Assembly: GCF_000182645.1 (NCBI RefSeq)
Contig: NZ_ACQA01000002.1
Coordinates: 558,001-622,000 of the forward strand
Length of the DNA: 64,000 bases
Origin: Brucella intermedia LMG 3301
GTDB lineage: Bacteria > Pseudomonadota > Alphaproteobacteria > Rhizobiales > Rhizobiaceae
Direction: 5' to 3'
Shown: positions 53,680-62,261 of the stretch, piece after piece
Position numbering within the stretch: position 1 is the first letter of the stretch
Layout: every line of letters begins with the position of its first letter
Notes under the pieces: generated by a model
Database searches by the model: none
What the model was told of the DNA's origin: nothing
What the model saw: only the letters and a program-made list of their open reading frames with translations
Translations under genes and position numbers: made by a program

Positions 53680-55068
53680 TCAGGCGGCGGGCAGGGTGAC
53701 AGTCACCGTAAGCCCGCCGCCTTTCGTTTCGGAAAGCGACACATCACCGCCTGCGGCATCGGCCACTTCACGCACGATGGCGAGACCCAGCCCGCTTCCA
53801 TCTGCCAGAGTGCCTGGAACACGATAGAAGCGTTCGAAAACGTGTTCATATTCGCTGACCGGAATACCGGGGCCGTTATCCTCGACCCGTAATTTGATTT
53901 TGTGTCCATCTTGATCGATCACAAGCGTGACCGTGCCGCCTTCCGGCGTATAGGTGAGGGCATTGTCCACCAGATTGACGATCATCTCGCGCAGCATGGT
54001 TCCATCGCCGGAAATGATCGGCTTTTTCGCTTTAAGCTCCAACCCGAGATCGATCTTGCGGTCGAACGCCTTGCCTGCGAGGCTTTCCAGAATTTGTTGT
54101 CCCGCCTCCGCCAGATCAACCCGATCAGCGCGGGGACGCCTGCTGCCCGGTTCGGCCCGGGAAAGCGTCAGCAATTGTCCGGCCAGCCGTGACAGCTGCA
54201 TGGCCGTACTCTTGATGCCAGCAAGGACATCCTTGCGGTCATTTTCTTCGGTTGCCCGTTCTGCGAAGCTGGCCTGTGTCGAAAGCGTCGCAAGCGGCGT
54301 ACGCAACTGATGTGCCGCATTCTGAATGAAACGGTGTTGCGCCGACATCTGCTTGCGTACGCGTTCCATATACTGGTTCAGCGCCGTGACGAGCGGTCGA
54401 AGTTCGGTCTGGACGGTCTGTGGATCGAACGGTTCCAGTTTGGATGTGCGATTGCGGACTTCATTGCGAAGCCGGATCAGCGGACGCAATACAAAGCGCA
54501 AGCCCAATAGCGAGAGAGCACCGGCAACGATGATGAGCAGCGATTGTTCCAGCACCGAGTTCAGCCAGAGTTCCCGTTGCATGGCGGTGTATCCCGCAAG
54601 GGTGACACCCACGACCACATCGACAGCTTGTGGCAGGGTGGAAGGTGCGGCAACAGGATGGCGCAACACAACCAGACGCAAGGGACGGTCGCGATAGGTG
54701 CCCTCATAATGAAGCGGATCGTAATTCGTGATTACGGCAGGCATGGGCAAGTCGGGAAATCCTGCCAGCAGTCGCCCATCGGACGTCTCCACACGATAAT
54801 AGACTCGGTCCCCATATCCCGTTGAGAACATTTCGAGTGCGACCGGCGGAATGACCGCATCGATGGCATTGTGCGACGCGGCGGTCGCTTCGCCGATTGC
54901 GCGTGCAGACGCTGTCAGCATTCGGTCTGATACGATCCCAGCCATGTTTTCCGACGCGCGCCATGCTGTCCAAAGATTGATCCCTGCCACGATAATCAGC
55001 GGGATTACGATCCACGAAACGAGTTGGGCGCGCAGGCTTTGGGAGAGGCGGGTGAACAGCCGTTTCAT
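53680..55068 (-). CDS. TctE/QseC-like sensor histidine kinase
   Basis: A 462-residue kinase. The first span is near residues 15-35 (LVSWIVIPLIIVAGINLWTAW). A periplasmic 2CSK_N-type sensor of about 130 residues follows, then a second span (SLLIIVAGALSLLGLRFVL), a HAMP-like linker, H-box HRFIQNAAHQLRTPLATLSTQA and a HATPase domain (DNALTYTPEGG, DNGPGIP, GLGLAIVREVAD). One bp separates its start from the regulator's stop. TctE relatives sense carboxylates; here the convergent ABC importer suggests the regulated solute, by inference only. Confidence 0.86.
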   Translation of the reverse strand: MKRLFTRLSQSLRAQLVSWIVIPLIIVAGINLWTAWRASENMAGIVSDRMLTASARAIGEATAASHNAIDAVIPPVALEMFSTGYGDRVYYRVETSDGRLLAGFPDLPMPAVITNYDPLHYEGTYRDRPLRLVVLRHPVAAPSTLPQAVDVVVGVTLAGYTAMQRELWLNSVLEQSLLIIVAGALSLLGLRFVLRPLIRLRNEVRNRTSKLEPFDPQTVQTELRPLVTALNQYMERVRKQMSAQHRFIQNAAHQLRTPLATLSTQASFAERATEENDRKDVLAGIKSTAMQLSRLAGQLLTLSRAEPGSRRPRADRVDLAEAGQQILESLAGKAFDRKIDLGLELKAKKPIISGDGTMLREMIVNLVDNALTYTPEGGTVTLVIDQDGHKIKLRVEDNGPGIPVSEYEHVFERFYRVPGTLADGSGLGLAIVREVADAAGGDVSLSETKGGGLTVTVTLPAA

Positions 55069-55069
55069 C

Positions 55070-55738
55070 TCAACTCGCTTCGCGCAGCAGATAGCCCAGG
55101 CCGCGCAAGGTCACGATCTCGGCTCGGCTGCCCTCCAGCTTCTTGCGGAGACGATGAATGTAGATTTCGATGGCGTTTTCGTCAGTTTCGCTGTCGAAAT
55201 TGTAGATGCCCTGTACAAGCGCCGTTTTGCTGACCGTGGTTCCGATGCGCCGCAACAGCTGTTCCAGAACTGCATGTTCCTTCGGGGCAAGTGAAAGCGG
55301 CTCGTCTCCAATCGAGAATAGCCGGGTATTGGTGTCGAAACGTAAAAGCCCGCAGGTCACAACGGGCGCTGTTCGCTGGCTGGCGCGGCGAAGATGCGCG
55401 CGGATACGCGCTTCGAGTTCGCTGAGCTCGAAGGGCTTTGCCAGATAGTCGTCGGCGCCGGCATCCAATCCACGGATACGCCCGTCAAGACTGGCATTGG
55501 CCGTCAGGATGATGACGGGTACTTCATTGCCTTTGCCGCGGACGTGTTCCAGCACATCGAGCCCGGTTTTGTCGGGAAGGCCGAGATCAAGAATCACCAG
55601 ATCGTACTCTGTGAAGGCGAGTGCCTGTTCAGCATCAGCAGCGTCGTGCACGGTATCGACGCTATAGTTTGACTGTTGCAGGCTTTTTGCCAGCCAGTTT
55701 GCGAGGGTGAGATTATCTTCGACGAGCAGGATACGCAT
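55070..55738 (-). CDS. TctD/QseB-like OmpR-family response regulator
   Basis: A 222-residue regulator. The receiver domain (MRILLVEDNLTLANWLAKSL, phospho-acceptor in LVILDLGLPDKTG, switch lysine in DDYLAKPF) is followed by an OmpR winged helix (LSLAPKEHAVLEQLLRR, ENAIEIYIHRLRKKL). It is the first gene of a two-gene operon with the kinase, separated by 1 bp (TGAGATG). Start at 55738 agrees with the family. Confidence 0.9.
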   Translation of the reverse strand: MRILLVEDNLTLANWLAKSLQQSNYSVDTVHDAADAEQALAFTEYDLVILDLGLPDKTGLDVLEHVRGKGNEVPVIILTANASLDGRIRGLDAGADDYLAKPFELSELEARIRAHLRRASQRTAPVVTCGLLRFDTNTRLFSIGDEPLSLAPKEHAVLEQLLRRIGTTVSKTALVQGIYNFDSETDENAIEIYIHRLRKKLEGSRAEIVTLRGLGYLLREAS

Positions 55739-55769
55739 GGCTGACGATGATAGCGGTTTCAGTCCCGGG

Positions 55770-56336
55770 TCAAGAAGCTTGGCTCGTAAATCGATGAATC
55801 AGATGAATATCTTCGGGTTCGCGCTCGAAGAGCAGCGGATCCGGCCTGATTGTGACTTTCGCGCCCTGTTTCATATAAAAATCGATTGTCCGCCGCGTGG
55901 GCGTCGCGGAAATATAAAAGCCTTCCGCTCCGGCTTCCTTAGCAACGGCCATGCTGCGCCGATAGAGTTCGCCTGCAAGGCCCAATCCCCGGACGGCTTT
56001 ATCGACATGCATGAAACCGAGCTGATGTAGTTCTGGATAGAGGCCGACAGGACGCACATCCGTAACCGTGACAGCAACCAGAGCACCATCCGCTTCAGCA
56101 CCGAGAAAGATGCCGCCGTGGTCGTAGCAGTCGAGCAGGATGGGCGTGTAGATTTCCGCTTCGCCTTCCGGCCAGCCGCGCACATCGTAGAACTGCGGTT
56201 CCAATACGAGCTGAGCTTCTTGCAAGCGATACATTTCCTCAATGATTTCGCTGCGGTCGATTTGCCAGATGTCCGTCACTTCGCTTCTTGCGAGCGGACG
56301 TATAGTGAAATCTGCGAGCTTCTTTGTCTGTACCAT
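55770..56336 (-). CDS. GNAT-family N-acetyltransferase
   Basis: A 188-residue GNAT enzyme. The acetyl-CoA site lies around LGFMHVDKAVRGLGLAGELYRRSMAVAKEAGAEG (Q/RxxGxG/A type, here RGLGLAG), preceded by a strand pair with DGALVAVTVTDV. The acceptor is unknown. GGGGCAA precedes ATG 56336. It stands alone upstream of the two-component pair and divergent, over 455 bp, from the AbgB-like operon. Confidence 0.82.
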   Translation of the reverse strand: MVQTKKLADFTIRPLARSEVTDIWQIDRSEIIEEMYRLQEAQLVLEPQFYDVRGWPEGEAEIYTPILLDCYDHGGIFLGAEADGALVAVTVTDVRPVGLYPELHQLGFMHVDKAVRGLGLAGELYRRSMAVAKEAGAEGFYISATPTRRTIDFYMKQGAKVTIRPDPLLFEREPEDIHLIHRFTSQAS

Positions 56337-56791
56337 GAACGTTGCCCCGGAAGTTCAGTTCGCGGAACGAACTATCGTTTCATCCATGGATACTCAAGGG
56401 CAGATACTCAAAGGCAACAGCCCCGTAAGAGGGACTTTTTTCCAATTTGCCACATGAAACGTGCCATATTGCAAAAACCGGCGATAATTTTGACCACTAT
56501 CGCGGCTACTCCTCGCCATTCGTCTCGGGTACTGCTCAGTACAGGTGCGAGGAATATTGAGGCGTGTGGGAGGCCAGAAGCCAACTTCAATCGGATTGAC
56601 GGGACCTGAACGGCAATAGAGGGCTGAAAACCGCCCGAAAATTTGCAATTTTGCGTCAACTCTTCGATCTGCCCTTGCGGGAGCGGGGCCTGAGTTCTAT
56701 CAGCATCATCAAAAATTAGAGCACACGGAAGGATCGGCAATCGCGATGCCGAAACCTCCCGAAGCCCGCCAGTTTCTTACATGGCGGTGAA
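56337..56791. other. 455-bp non-coding gap between the GNAT gene and the AbgB-like operon
   Basis: No convincing gene is seen; short frames here lack ribosome-binding sites and recognisable domains. It holds two GATACTCAA copies 14 bp apart (56389-56397, 56403-56411) close to the GNAT start, and a palindrome GTACTG-CT-CAGTAC (56529-56542). The promoters of both flanking transcripts must be here. Confidence 0.5.
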
Positions 56792-58231
56792 ATGACCGAT
56801 GGAGCCAAGTTGAAAAACCATCACGATATCTGGGATATTGTCGACGCCAAGAGTGCCGCATATTTCGAACTGAGCGATACGGTTTGGGATAATCCGGAAA
56901 CCAACTACGAAGAATACAGATCGAGCGATGCCCACGCGGCGATGCTGGAAGCCGAAGGGTTTCGCGTCGAACGCGGCATTGCTGGATTGCCGACGGCTGT
57001 AATGGGCGAAGCTGGCGAGGATGGGCCGGTCATTGCCATTCTTGGTGAGTTCGATGCCCTGCCGGGTTTGAGCCAGGTATCGGGACTGGCAGAAGAGAAG
57101 CCTGTCGAAGCAGGCGGTCACGGACATGGTTGCGGCCACAATCTGCTGGGTGCGGGATCGCTGCTCGCTGCTGCTGCCGTGAAGGATTATCTTGCCGCAC
57201 AGGGCATCAAGGGACGCGTGCGTTATTATGGTTGCCCGGCGGAAGAGGGCGGTTCGGCAAAGGGATTCATGGTTCGCGAGGGACTGTTCGACGATGTCGA
57301 TATCGCCTTCTGCTGGCATCCTGCGCCATTTGCGGGCGTAAACGATCCAGTCTCGCTCGCCTGCAATGAAATCATTTTTCACTTCAGCGGCCGTGCGGCC
57401 CACGCTTCGGCAGCACCGCATCTCGGACGGAGTGCGCTTGATGCGGTCGAGCTGATGAATGTCGGCGTGAACTATATGCGCGAGCATATGCCGTCGACTG
57501 CCCGCATTCATTATGCCGTGACCGATACAGGTGGTTTTGCGCCCAATGTCGTGCAGGCCAGGGCAACGGTCCGTTATCTCGTGCGCGCCCGCAGCCTGCC
57601 GGAAATGCAAACACTTCTGGAGCGCGTCAAGAAGATCGCCGAGGGCGCAGCGCTGATGACCGAAACCACGGTGCGCAGCGAGATCGTTAGCGGCGATGCC
57701 GATCTGATCGGGAACACACCGCTGGAACAACTGATGCAGATGCAGCTTGAGCGTCTGGGCCCTCCGGACTTTGACGATCAGGACCGCGAAACGGCAAGCC
57801 GCTTTCAGAAGACGCTTTCCAGGGAAGACATTTCCGATGCCTTCCGCCGCTTTGGTGTTGAGCCCAAGGGCGGCCTTTCGCTTTGCGAAGATATCTATAC
57901 GCCTTATAAGGGCGACAACACCCTCGTCGGCTCGACCGATGTGGGCAGCGTGAGCTGGGTAGTGCCGACCGTGCAGATGCGCGGCGCGACCTGCGCAATC
58001 GGCACGCCGCTTCATTCGTGGCAGATGGTGGCTCAGGGCAAGCTGCCGGCAGCGCACAAGGGCATGGCGCATGCTGCAAAGATCATGGGCAGCACCGCCA
58101 TCGAACTGTTCCGCGATCCGGCACAGATCGAGAAAGCAAAGCAGGATCACGAGAAACGGCTCGGCGGAGCCGTTTTCGTCAATCCGATTCCAGACAGCGT
58201 TCAACCCGCTCTGCCCGAAACCGCAAAATGA
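56792..58231 (+). CDS. M20-family amidohydrolase, AbgB-like
   Basis: A 479-residue metallohydrolase of the M20 aminoacylase/AbgB group. The metal-site motif GGHGHGCGHNLLGAGS is near residue 110, YGCPAEEGGSAKGFM near 150, and CWHPAPFAGV and HASAAPHLGRSALDAVELM (dimerisation/lid region) follow. AbgB with AbgA hydrolyses p-aminobenzoyl-glutamate in E. coli; no AbgA partner lies here. It is followed by a complete polar amino acid ABC importer, so it likely cleaves an N-acylated amino acid brought in by it (inference). Confidence 0.84.
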   Translation: MTDGAKLKNHHDIWDIVDAKSAAYFELSDTVWDNPETNYEEYRSSDAHAAMLEAEGFRVERGIAGLPTAVMGEAGEDGPVIAILGEFDALPGLSQVSGLAEEKPVEAGGHGHGCGHNLLGAGSLLAAAAVKDYLAAQGIKGRVRYYGCPAEEGGSAKGFMVREGLFDDVDIAFCWHPAPFAGVNDPVSLACNEIIFHFSGRAAHASAAPHLGRSALDAVELMNVGVNYMREHMPSTARIHYAVTDTGGFAPNVVQARATVRYLVRARSLPEMQTLLERVKKIAEGAALMTETTVRSEIVSGDADLIGNTPLEQLMQMQLERLGPPDFDDQDRETASRFQKTLSREDISDAFRRFGVEPKGGLSLCEDIYTPYKGDNTLVGSTDVGSVSWVVPTVQMRGATCAIGTPLHSWQMVAQGKLPAAHKGMAHAAKIMGSTAIELFRDPAQIEKAKQDHEKRLGGAVFVNPIPDSVQPALPETAK

Positions 58232-58303
58232 TGCAGCGAACAGACAGATTCTGAAAATAGAAATGACATTCATTCCCCCAATTCCAACAAGGCCTGACGC
58301 ATC

Positions 58304-59026
58304 ATGAAGCAGATGGGCTTTCTCGATATTCTGAGTTTCGGTCCTGACGGCTGGGGCTATGTGCTGATGATGGGCGCACTGGTGAGCGTAGCCTTGGCGG
58401 TTCTGGGCTTCCTGCTCGGCGCGGCCATCGGGGTGTTCGCTGCCTGGGCGAAGATTTCCGGCGGACGCACGCTGCGCACCGTCGCTGACGGCTACACCAC
58501 GATCATTCGCGGCATTCCCGATCTCCTCGTCATCTATCTGTTCTATTTCGGCGGCAGCGCCGCCGTTACCGCCATCGGCAAATATTTCGGTGCGGAAGGC
58601 TTCGTCGGCTTTCCCGGCTTTCTGGCAGGCGTGCTGGCAATCGGCATTTCCTGCGGTGCGCATCATACCGAAGTGTTCCGCGGTGCATACCGGGCCGTCT
58701 TCAAAGGCGAGATCGAAGCGGCAACCGCCTGCGGCATGGGCCGGATGCTGAAATTCCGCCGCATCATCGCCCCGCTCGCGCTGCGCCACGCATTGCCGGG
58801 CCTTGGCAATGTCTGGCAGGTTTCGCTGAAGGAATCCGCTTTGGTCTCGGTCGCCGGTGTGGTCGAGCTTCTGCGCCAAGCGCAGATCGGTGCGGGCTCG
58901 ACTGGCCTGCCCTTCAACTTCTTCCTCATTGCCGGAGCGCTCTACCTGCTGATTTCGTCGGTTTCCGGCGGGCTTCTGCAATTGGCCGAGCGTCACTTCT
59001 CGCGCGGCGTCAGGAGGGCAAAATGA
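58304..59026 (+). CDS. Polar amino acid (HisQ-type) ABC transporter permease
   Basis: A 240-residue HisQ/ArtQ-like permease. It has IIRGIPDLLVIYLFYFGGS, the EAA loop EAATACGMGRMLKFRRIIAPLA and the segment VWQVSLKESALVSVAGVVELLRQA. It overlaps the next permease by 4 bp and follows the AbgB-like gene after 72 bp. The insert KYFGAEGFVGFPGFLAG is typical of the HisQ/OccQ group, which takes up basic amino acids or opines, a hint to the substrate class. Confidence 0.86.
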   Translation: MKQMGFLDILSFGPDGWGYVLMMGALVSVALAVLGFLLGAAIGVFAAWAKISGGRTLRTVADGYTTIIRGIPDLLVIYLFYFGGSAAVTAIGKYFGAEGFVGFPGFLAGVLAIGISCGAHHTEVFRGAYRAVFKGEIEAATACGMGRMLKFRRIIAPLALRHALPGLGNVWQVSLKESALVSVAGVVELLRQAQIGAGSTGLPFNFFLIAGALYLLISSVSGGLLQLAERHFSRGVRRAK

Positions 59027-59742
59027 ACCTTGAATTCTATTCCGATGCATTCTTCCAGATGCTGGGCGGCGTGCCGCTGACCCTGAAGCTTGCGGCATCC
59101 TCCATCGTGTTCGGCGCTTTCCTTGCCCTGCTCTTTGCCCTGATGCGCCTATCGGGCCTCACGGTGCTGGACTGGATTGCCCGCCTTTACGTCTTCGTGT
59201 TCCGTGGAACGCCGCTTCTGGTCCAGATATTCATCATCTATTACGGCCTCAGCCAGTTTCCGGCCATCCGCTATTCCTTCCTGTGGCCCATCCTGCGCGA
59301 GCCCTACTGGTGTGCGATCATCGCGCTGACCTTGAACAATGCGGCCTATGCCAGCGAGATCATCCGCGGCGGCCTGCTGTCGGTGCCGCATGGCCAGATC
59401 GAAGCGGCGAAAGCTTGCGGCATGTCGTCCTTCACCTGCTTCCGCCGCATCGTCATGCCGCTTGCCATCCGCCAGGCGCTGCCGGGTTATGGCAATGAGA
59501 TGATCTCGATGATCAAGGCAACCTCGCTTGCATCGATCATCACGCTCATGGAAGTGACCGGCATCGCGGCAAAGCTGATCGCCGAGAGCTATCGGGCGAT
59601 CGAAATCTTCGTGATCGCCGGTGCGATCTACCTTGCCATCAACTTCGTCCTGACCCGTGTGCTGATGTTTGCAGAATACAGGCTCACCCCTTATCTGCGC
59701 CAGCCCGTCGTCAAGCTCTCATCCGAAGGACAAACATCGTGA
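59023..59742 (+). CDS. Polar amino acid (HisM-type) ABC transporter permease
   Basis: A 239-residue HisM/OccM-like permease. It has [21 protein letters not shown], the EAA loop [22 protein letters not shown] and [25 protein letters not shown]. Four-bp overlaps on both sides couple it to the first permease and the ATPase. With the HisQ-type partner it should form the importer's channel. Confidence 0.87.
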   Translation: MNLEFYSDAFFQMLGGVPLTLKLAASSIVFGAFLALLFALMRLSGLTVLDWIARLYVFVFRGTPLLVQIFIIYYGLSQFPAIRYSFLWPILREPYWCAIIALTLNNAAYASEIIRGGLLSVPHGQIEAAKACGMSSFTCFRRIVMPLAIRQALPGYGNEMISMIKATSLASIITLMEVTGIAAKLIAESYRAIEIFVIAGAIYLAINFVLTRVLMFAEYRLTPYLRQPVVKLSSEGQTS

Positions 59743-60533
59743 GCAAAATCGTCTCTCCCAATGCACCGGTGGCTCTGAAAGTCGAAAACCTGCGCAAGAG
59801 CTTTGGCGCCAATGAGGTACTGAAGGGCATTTCGCTTGAAGCGCGCGAAGGCGAGGTCATTTCGATCCTCGGTTCGTCCGGCTCCGGCAAGTCGACATTC
59901 CTGCGCTGCATCAATCTTCTCGAGACACCATCCTCGGGCACGGTGACGGTTTCGGGCGAAACCATCCGCATGGCGAAGAATGCGAAGGGCGAAGCCTATC
60001 CGACCGACAAGAAGCAGGTTTCGCGCATCCGTTCGGAACTGGGCATGGTGTTCCAGAGCTTCAATCTGTGGTCGCACAAGACCATTCTGGAAAACATCAT
60101 CGAAGCGCCGATCTATGTGCAGGGGCGTCCGCGCGCGGAATGCGTGGCGGAAGCAGAGGCGCTGCTGGCAAAGGTCGGCATTGCCGACAAGCGTGACTTC
60201 TATCCGGCGCACCTTTCGGGCGGACAGCAGCAGCGCGCGGCGATTGCGCGCGGACTGGCGATGAAGCCGAAGGTTATGCTGTTCGATGAGCCGACCTCGG
60301 CCCTTGATCCGGAACTGGTCGGTGAAGTGCTGCGCGTCATGCGCGGCCTTGCCGAAGAAGGCCGCACCATGCTGGTCGTGACCCATGAAATGGGCTTCGC
60401 ACGTGACGTCTCCAACCGCGTCGTGTTTTTCCATCAGGGCCTGGTGGAAGAAGACGGAAAGCCCGAAGACGTCTTCGCCAACTCAAAATCGGAACGCTTC
60501 CGTAAATTCATCAGCCACGAGAACGCTGCCTGA
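59739..60533 (+). CDS. Polar amino acid ABC transporter ATP-binding protein (HisP-type)
   Basis: A 264-residue ATPase. Walker [10 protein letters not shown], the HisP-type insert with [29 protein letters not shown] (split by the Q-loop), signature [15 protein letters not shown] and Walker [14 protein letters not shown] are intact. The W in FNLWSHKT is characteristic of the HisP/OccP group of basic amino acid and opine importers. It overlaps the preceding permease by 4 bp and lies 61 bp before the binding-protein gene. Confidence 0.9.
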   Translation: MSKIVSPNAPVALKVENLRKSFGANEVLKGISLEAREGEVISILGSSGSGKSTFLRCINLLETPSSGTVTVSGETIRMAKNAKGEAYPTDKKQVSRIRSELGMVFQSFNLWSHKTILENIIEAPIYVQGRPRAECVAEAEALLAKVGIADKRDFYPAHLSGGQQQRAAIARGLAMKPKVMLFDEPTSALDPELVGEVLRVMRGLAEEGRTMLVVTHEMGFARDVSNRVVFFHQGLVEEDGKPEDVFANSKSERFRKFISHENAA

Positions 60534-60594
60534 TTATCGAAATTCTGTATTCCGGCGCCAGCCGGACAGAAACACCCGCAATAGGATAACTGTA

Positions 60595-61446
60595 ATGAAG
60601 ACCATCGGACTTTTCAAAGCCGTGTTCATTTCCGCTCTCGCTCTGACGAGCATTTCGGCCCATGCCGAGGAAAAGAAGTGGACGAAGATCACTATCGCTA
60701 CGGAAGGCGCATTCCGTCCTTACAACTTCACCAAGCCCGATGGCTCGCTGGACGGCTATGAAGTCGAACTCTACAAGGATCTCTGCGCTCGCATGAAGGT
60801 CGAGTGCACACTGGTCGCACAGCCTTTTGACAGCATCATCCCGGCACTCAATGCCGGCAAATTCGATGCGATCATGGCCGGCCTCACGGCAACGCCAAAG
60901 CGCGAAGAAACCATCAGCTTCTCGATTTCCTACGGCCTGACGCCGCAGACCTTCGCAACGCTGAAGGACAGCCCTTACGCAAAGCTGCCGCACACCGGCG
61001 AGACCCTTTATCTGGCCAAGGACGAAGCGGCCGCACAGAAGGCAATTGACGAAGTATCTGCCGAAATCAAGGGCCGCACCGTCGGCGTCCAGTCCGCTTC
61101 GCTCGGTCTGTCGCTCCTCGACAAGTACTTCAAGGACAATATCGACATCCGTGAATACAAGACCACGGAACAGCATGACCTGGACCTGAAGTCGGGTCGT
61201 GTCGATCTCGTCGTGGCTTCGCTCGCTTATCTCACCGACGCTGCCAAGAAGCCGGGTAATGAAGACATCGTCATGACCGGCCCGTTCTTCAAGGGCGGCA
61301 TTCTGGGCCGTGGCGTCGCCGTCGGCCTGCGCAAGGACGATACCGAACTGAAGAAGATGTTTGATGACGCCATTGAAGCCGCGAAGGCTGACGGCACGAT
61401 CAAGCGTCTGTCGGAAAAGTGGTTCGGCTTCGACGTCACGCCATAA
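60595..61446 (+). CDS. Polar amino acid ABC transporter substrate-binding protein
   Basis: A 283-residue periplasmic protein with a signal peptide ending at SAHA. The mature lobe is KITIATEGAFRPYNFTKPDGSLDGYEVELY (split), with the hinge segment NAGKFDAIMAGLTATPKREETISFS and a C-terminal KRLSEKWFGFDVTP. It resembles OccT/HisJ-type proteins. It closes the operon and is followed by a GC-rich terminator. ATG 60595 is the start; the open frame to 60385 overlaps the ATPase gene. Confidence 0.88.
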   Translation: MKTIGLFKAVFISALALTSISAHAEEKKWTKITIATEGAFRPYNFTKPDGSLDGYEVELYKDLCARMKVECTLVAQPFDSIIPALNAGKFDAIMAGLTATPKREETISFSISYGLTPQTFATLKDSPYAKLPHTGETLYLAKDEAAAQKAIDEVSAEIKGRTVGVQSASLGLSLLDKYFKDNIDIREYKTTEQHDLDLKSGRVDLVVASLAYLTDAAKKPGNEDIVMTGPFFKGGILGRGVAVGLRKDDTELKKMFDDAIEAAKADGTIKRLSEKWFGFDVTP

Positions 61447-61471
61447 CTTCTGAGTCACGCCTTATGTAAAG

Positions 61472-61497
61472 CGCCGCCTCCGGGCGGCGTTTTCATT
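61472..61497 (+). terminator. Rho-independent terminator of the AbgB/ABC operon
   Basis: CGCCGCC (61472-61478), loop TCCG, GGCGGCG (61483-61489), then TTTTCATTT. It is a classic intrinsic terminator 25 bp after the binding-protein stop. Confidence 0.88.
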
Positions 61498-61584
61498 TGC
61501 GCGCAAACCTTCACATCAAACCGGCGAGCGCCTATAAGTCCGCCAGACGTTTATTGAGAGCCAGAAACTTGCTGTGAGAATGTG

Positions 61585-62106
61585 ATGGTAAAGATCGGTT
61601 TCGTGACTGTTTCCGACCGCGCAAGTCGCGGGGAATACGAAGATCAGAGCGGCCCGGCCATGGAAGCATGGCTGAAAAGCGCAGTCGTCACACCTTATGA
61701 ATCAGTCCGCCGGGTCATTCCGGATGGTATGGAATCGGTCCGCGACACGCTTATCGATCTTTGCGACAACGAAGCCTGTGATCTCATCCTGACGACGGGA
61801 GGCACAGGACCGAGCCCGCGTGATGAAACGCCGGAAGCCATGCAGGCCGTCCTGCACAAGGAACTGCCGGGTTTTGGCGAATTGATGCGCCGGGTCAGCC
61901 TTGAACAGACCCCGACCGCCATCCTGTCCCGCCAGACGGCAGGCAGTCGCGGCAAGAGCTTCATTCTCAATCTTCCCGGCAAGCCTGCTTCCATCGCCAT
62001 GACCTTGCAGGCGATTTTTCCGGCGGTGCCTTATTGTCTCGACCTCATCGGGGCGGGACGTATCGAGACCGATCCGGCCGTCGTGAAGGCGCATCGTCCG
62101 GGCTGA
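61585..62106 (+). CDS. mog: Molybdopterin adenylyltransferase, MogA/MoaB family
   Basis: A 173-residue MogA/MoaB-family protein. KIGFVTVSDRASRGEYEDQSGP is at the N-terminus, followed by the nucleotide/molybdopterin site DLILTTGGTGPSPRDETPEA and SFILNLPGKPASI. It adenylates molybdopterin before molybdenum insertion. ATG 61585 is taken as start; a GTG directly before it is also in frame. It is a single gene between terminators, with the start of an unrelated ATP-grasp operon downstream. Confidence 0.88.
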   Translation: MVKIGFVTVSDRASRGEYEDQSGPAMEAWLKSAVVTPYESVRRVIPDGMESVRDTLIDLCDNEACDLILTTGGTGPSPRDETPEAMQAVLHKELPGFGELMRRVSLEQTPTAILSRQTAGSRGKSFILNLPGKPASIAMTLQAIFPAVPYCLDLIGAGRIETDPAVVKAHRPG

Positions 62107-62171
62107 ACCATTGCTGGCAACATTTGCGCGGCTATTAGAACGCGTCATAGTCCTGCTGTCGCGATGAAAAT

Positions 62172-62194
62172 GCGCAACCCAGCTTTGCGCTTTT
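62172..62194 (+). terminator. Candidate terminator after the mog gene
   Basis: GCGCAA (62172-62177) and TTGCGC (62185-62190) enclose a 7-base loop and are followed by TTTT. The stem is short but the T-run is in place. Confidence 0.5.
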
Positions 62195-62261
62195 GCATGA
62201 TTTCCTGACTTGCTTTTCCCTGAGCCCGGACTGAATAATAGGGAAAAAGAAGGGGAAGTAA

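Noticed and set aside
56337..56791. Small genes in the gap before the AbgB-like operon
   Set aside because: Candidate frames lack ribosome-binding sites, domains and a plausible composition.
56777..59098. 773-codon open frame on the minus strand opposite the AbgB-like and permease genes
   Set aside because: The plus strand carries two clear conserved families with good overlaps; the minus-strand product is Arg/His/Ala-rich with no recognisable motif.
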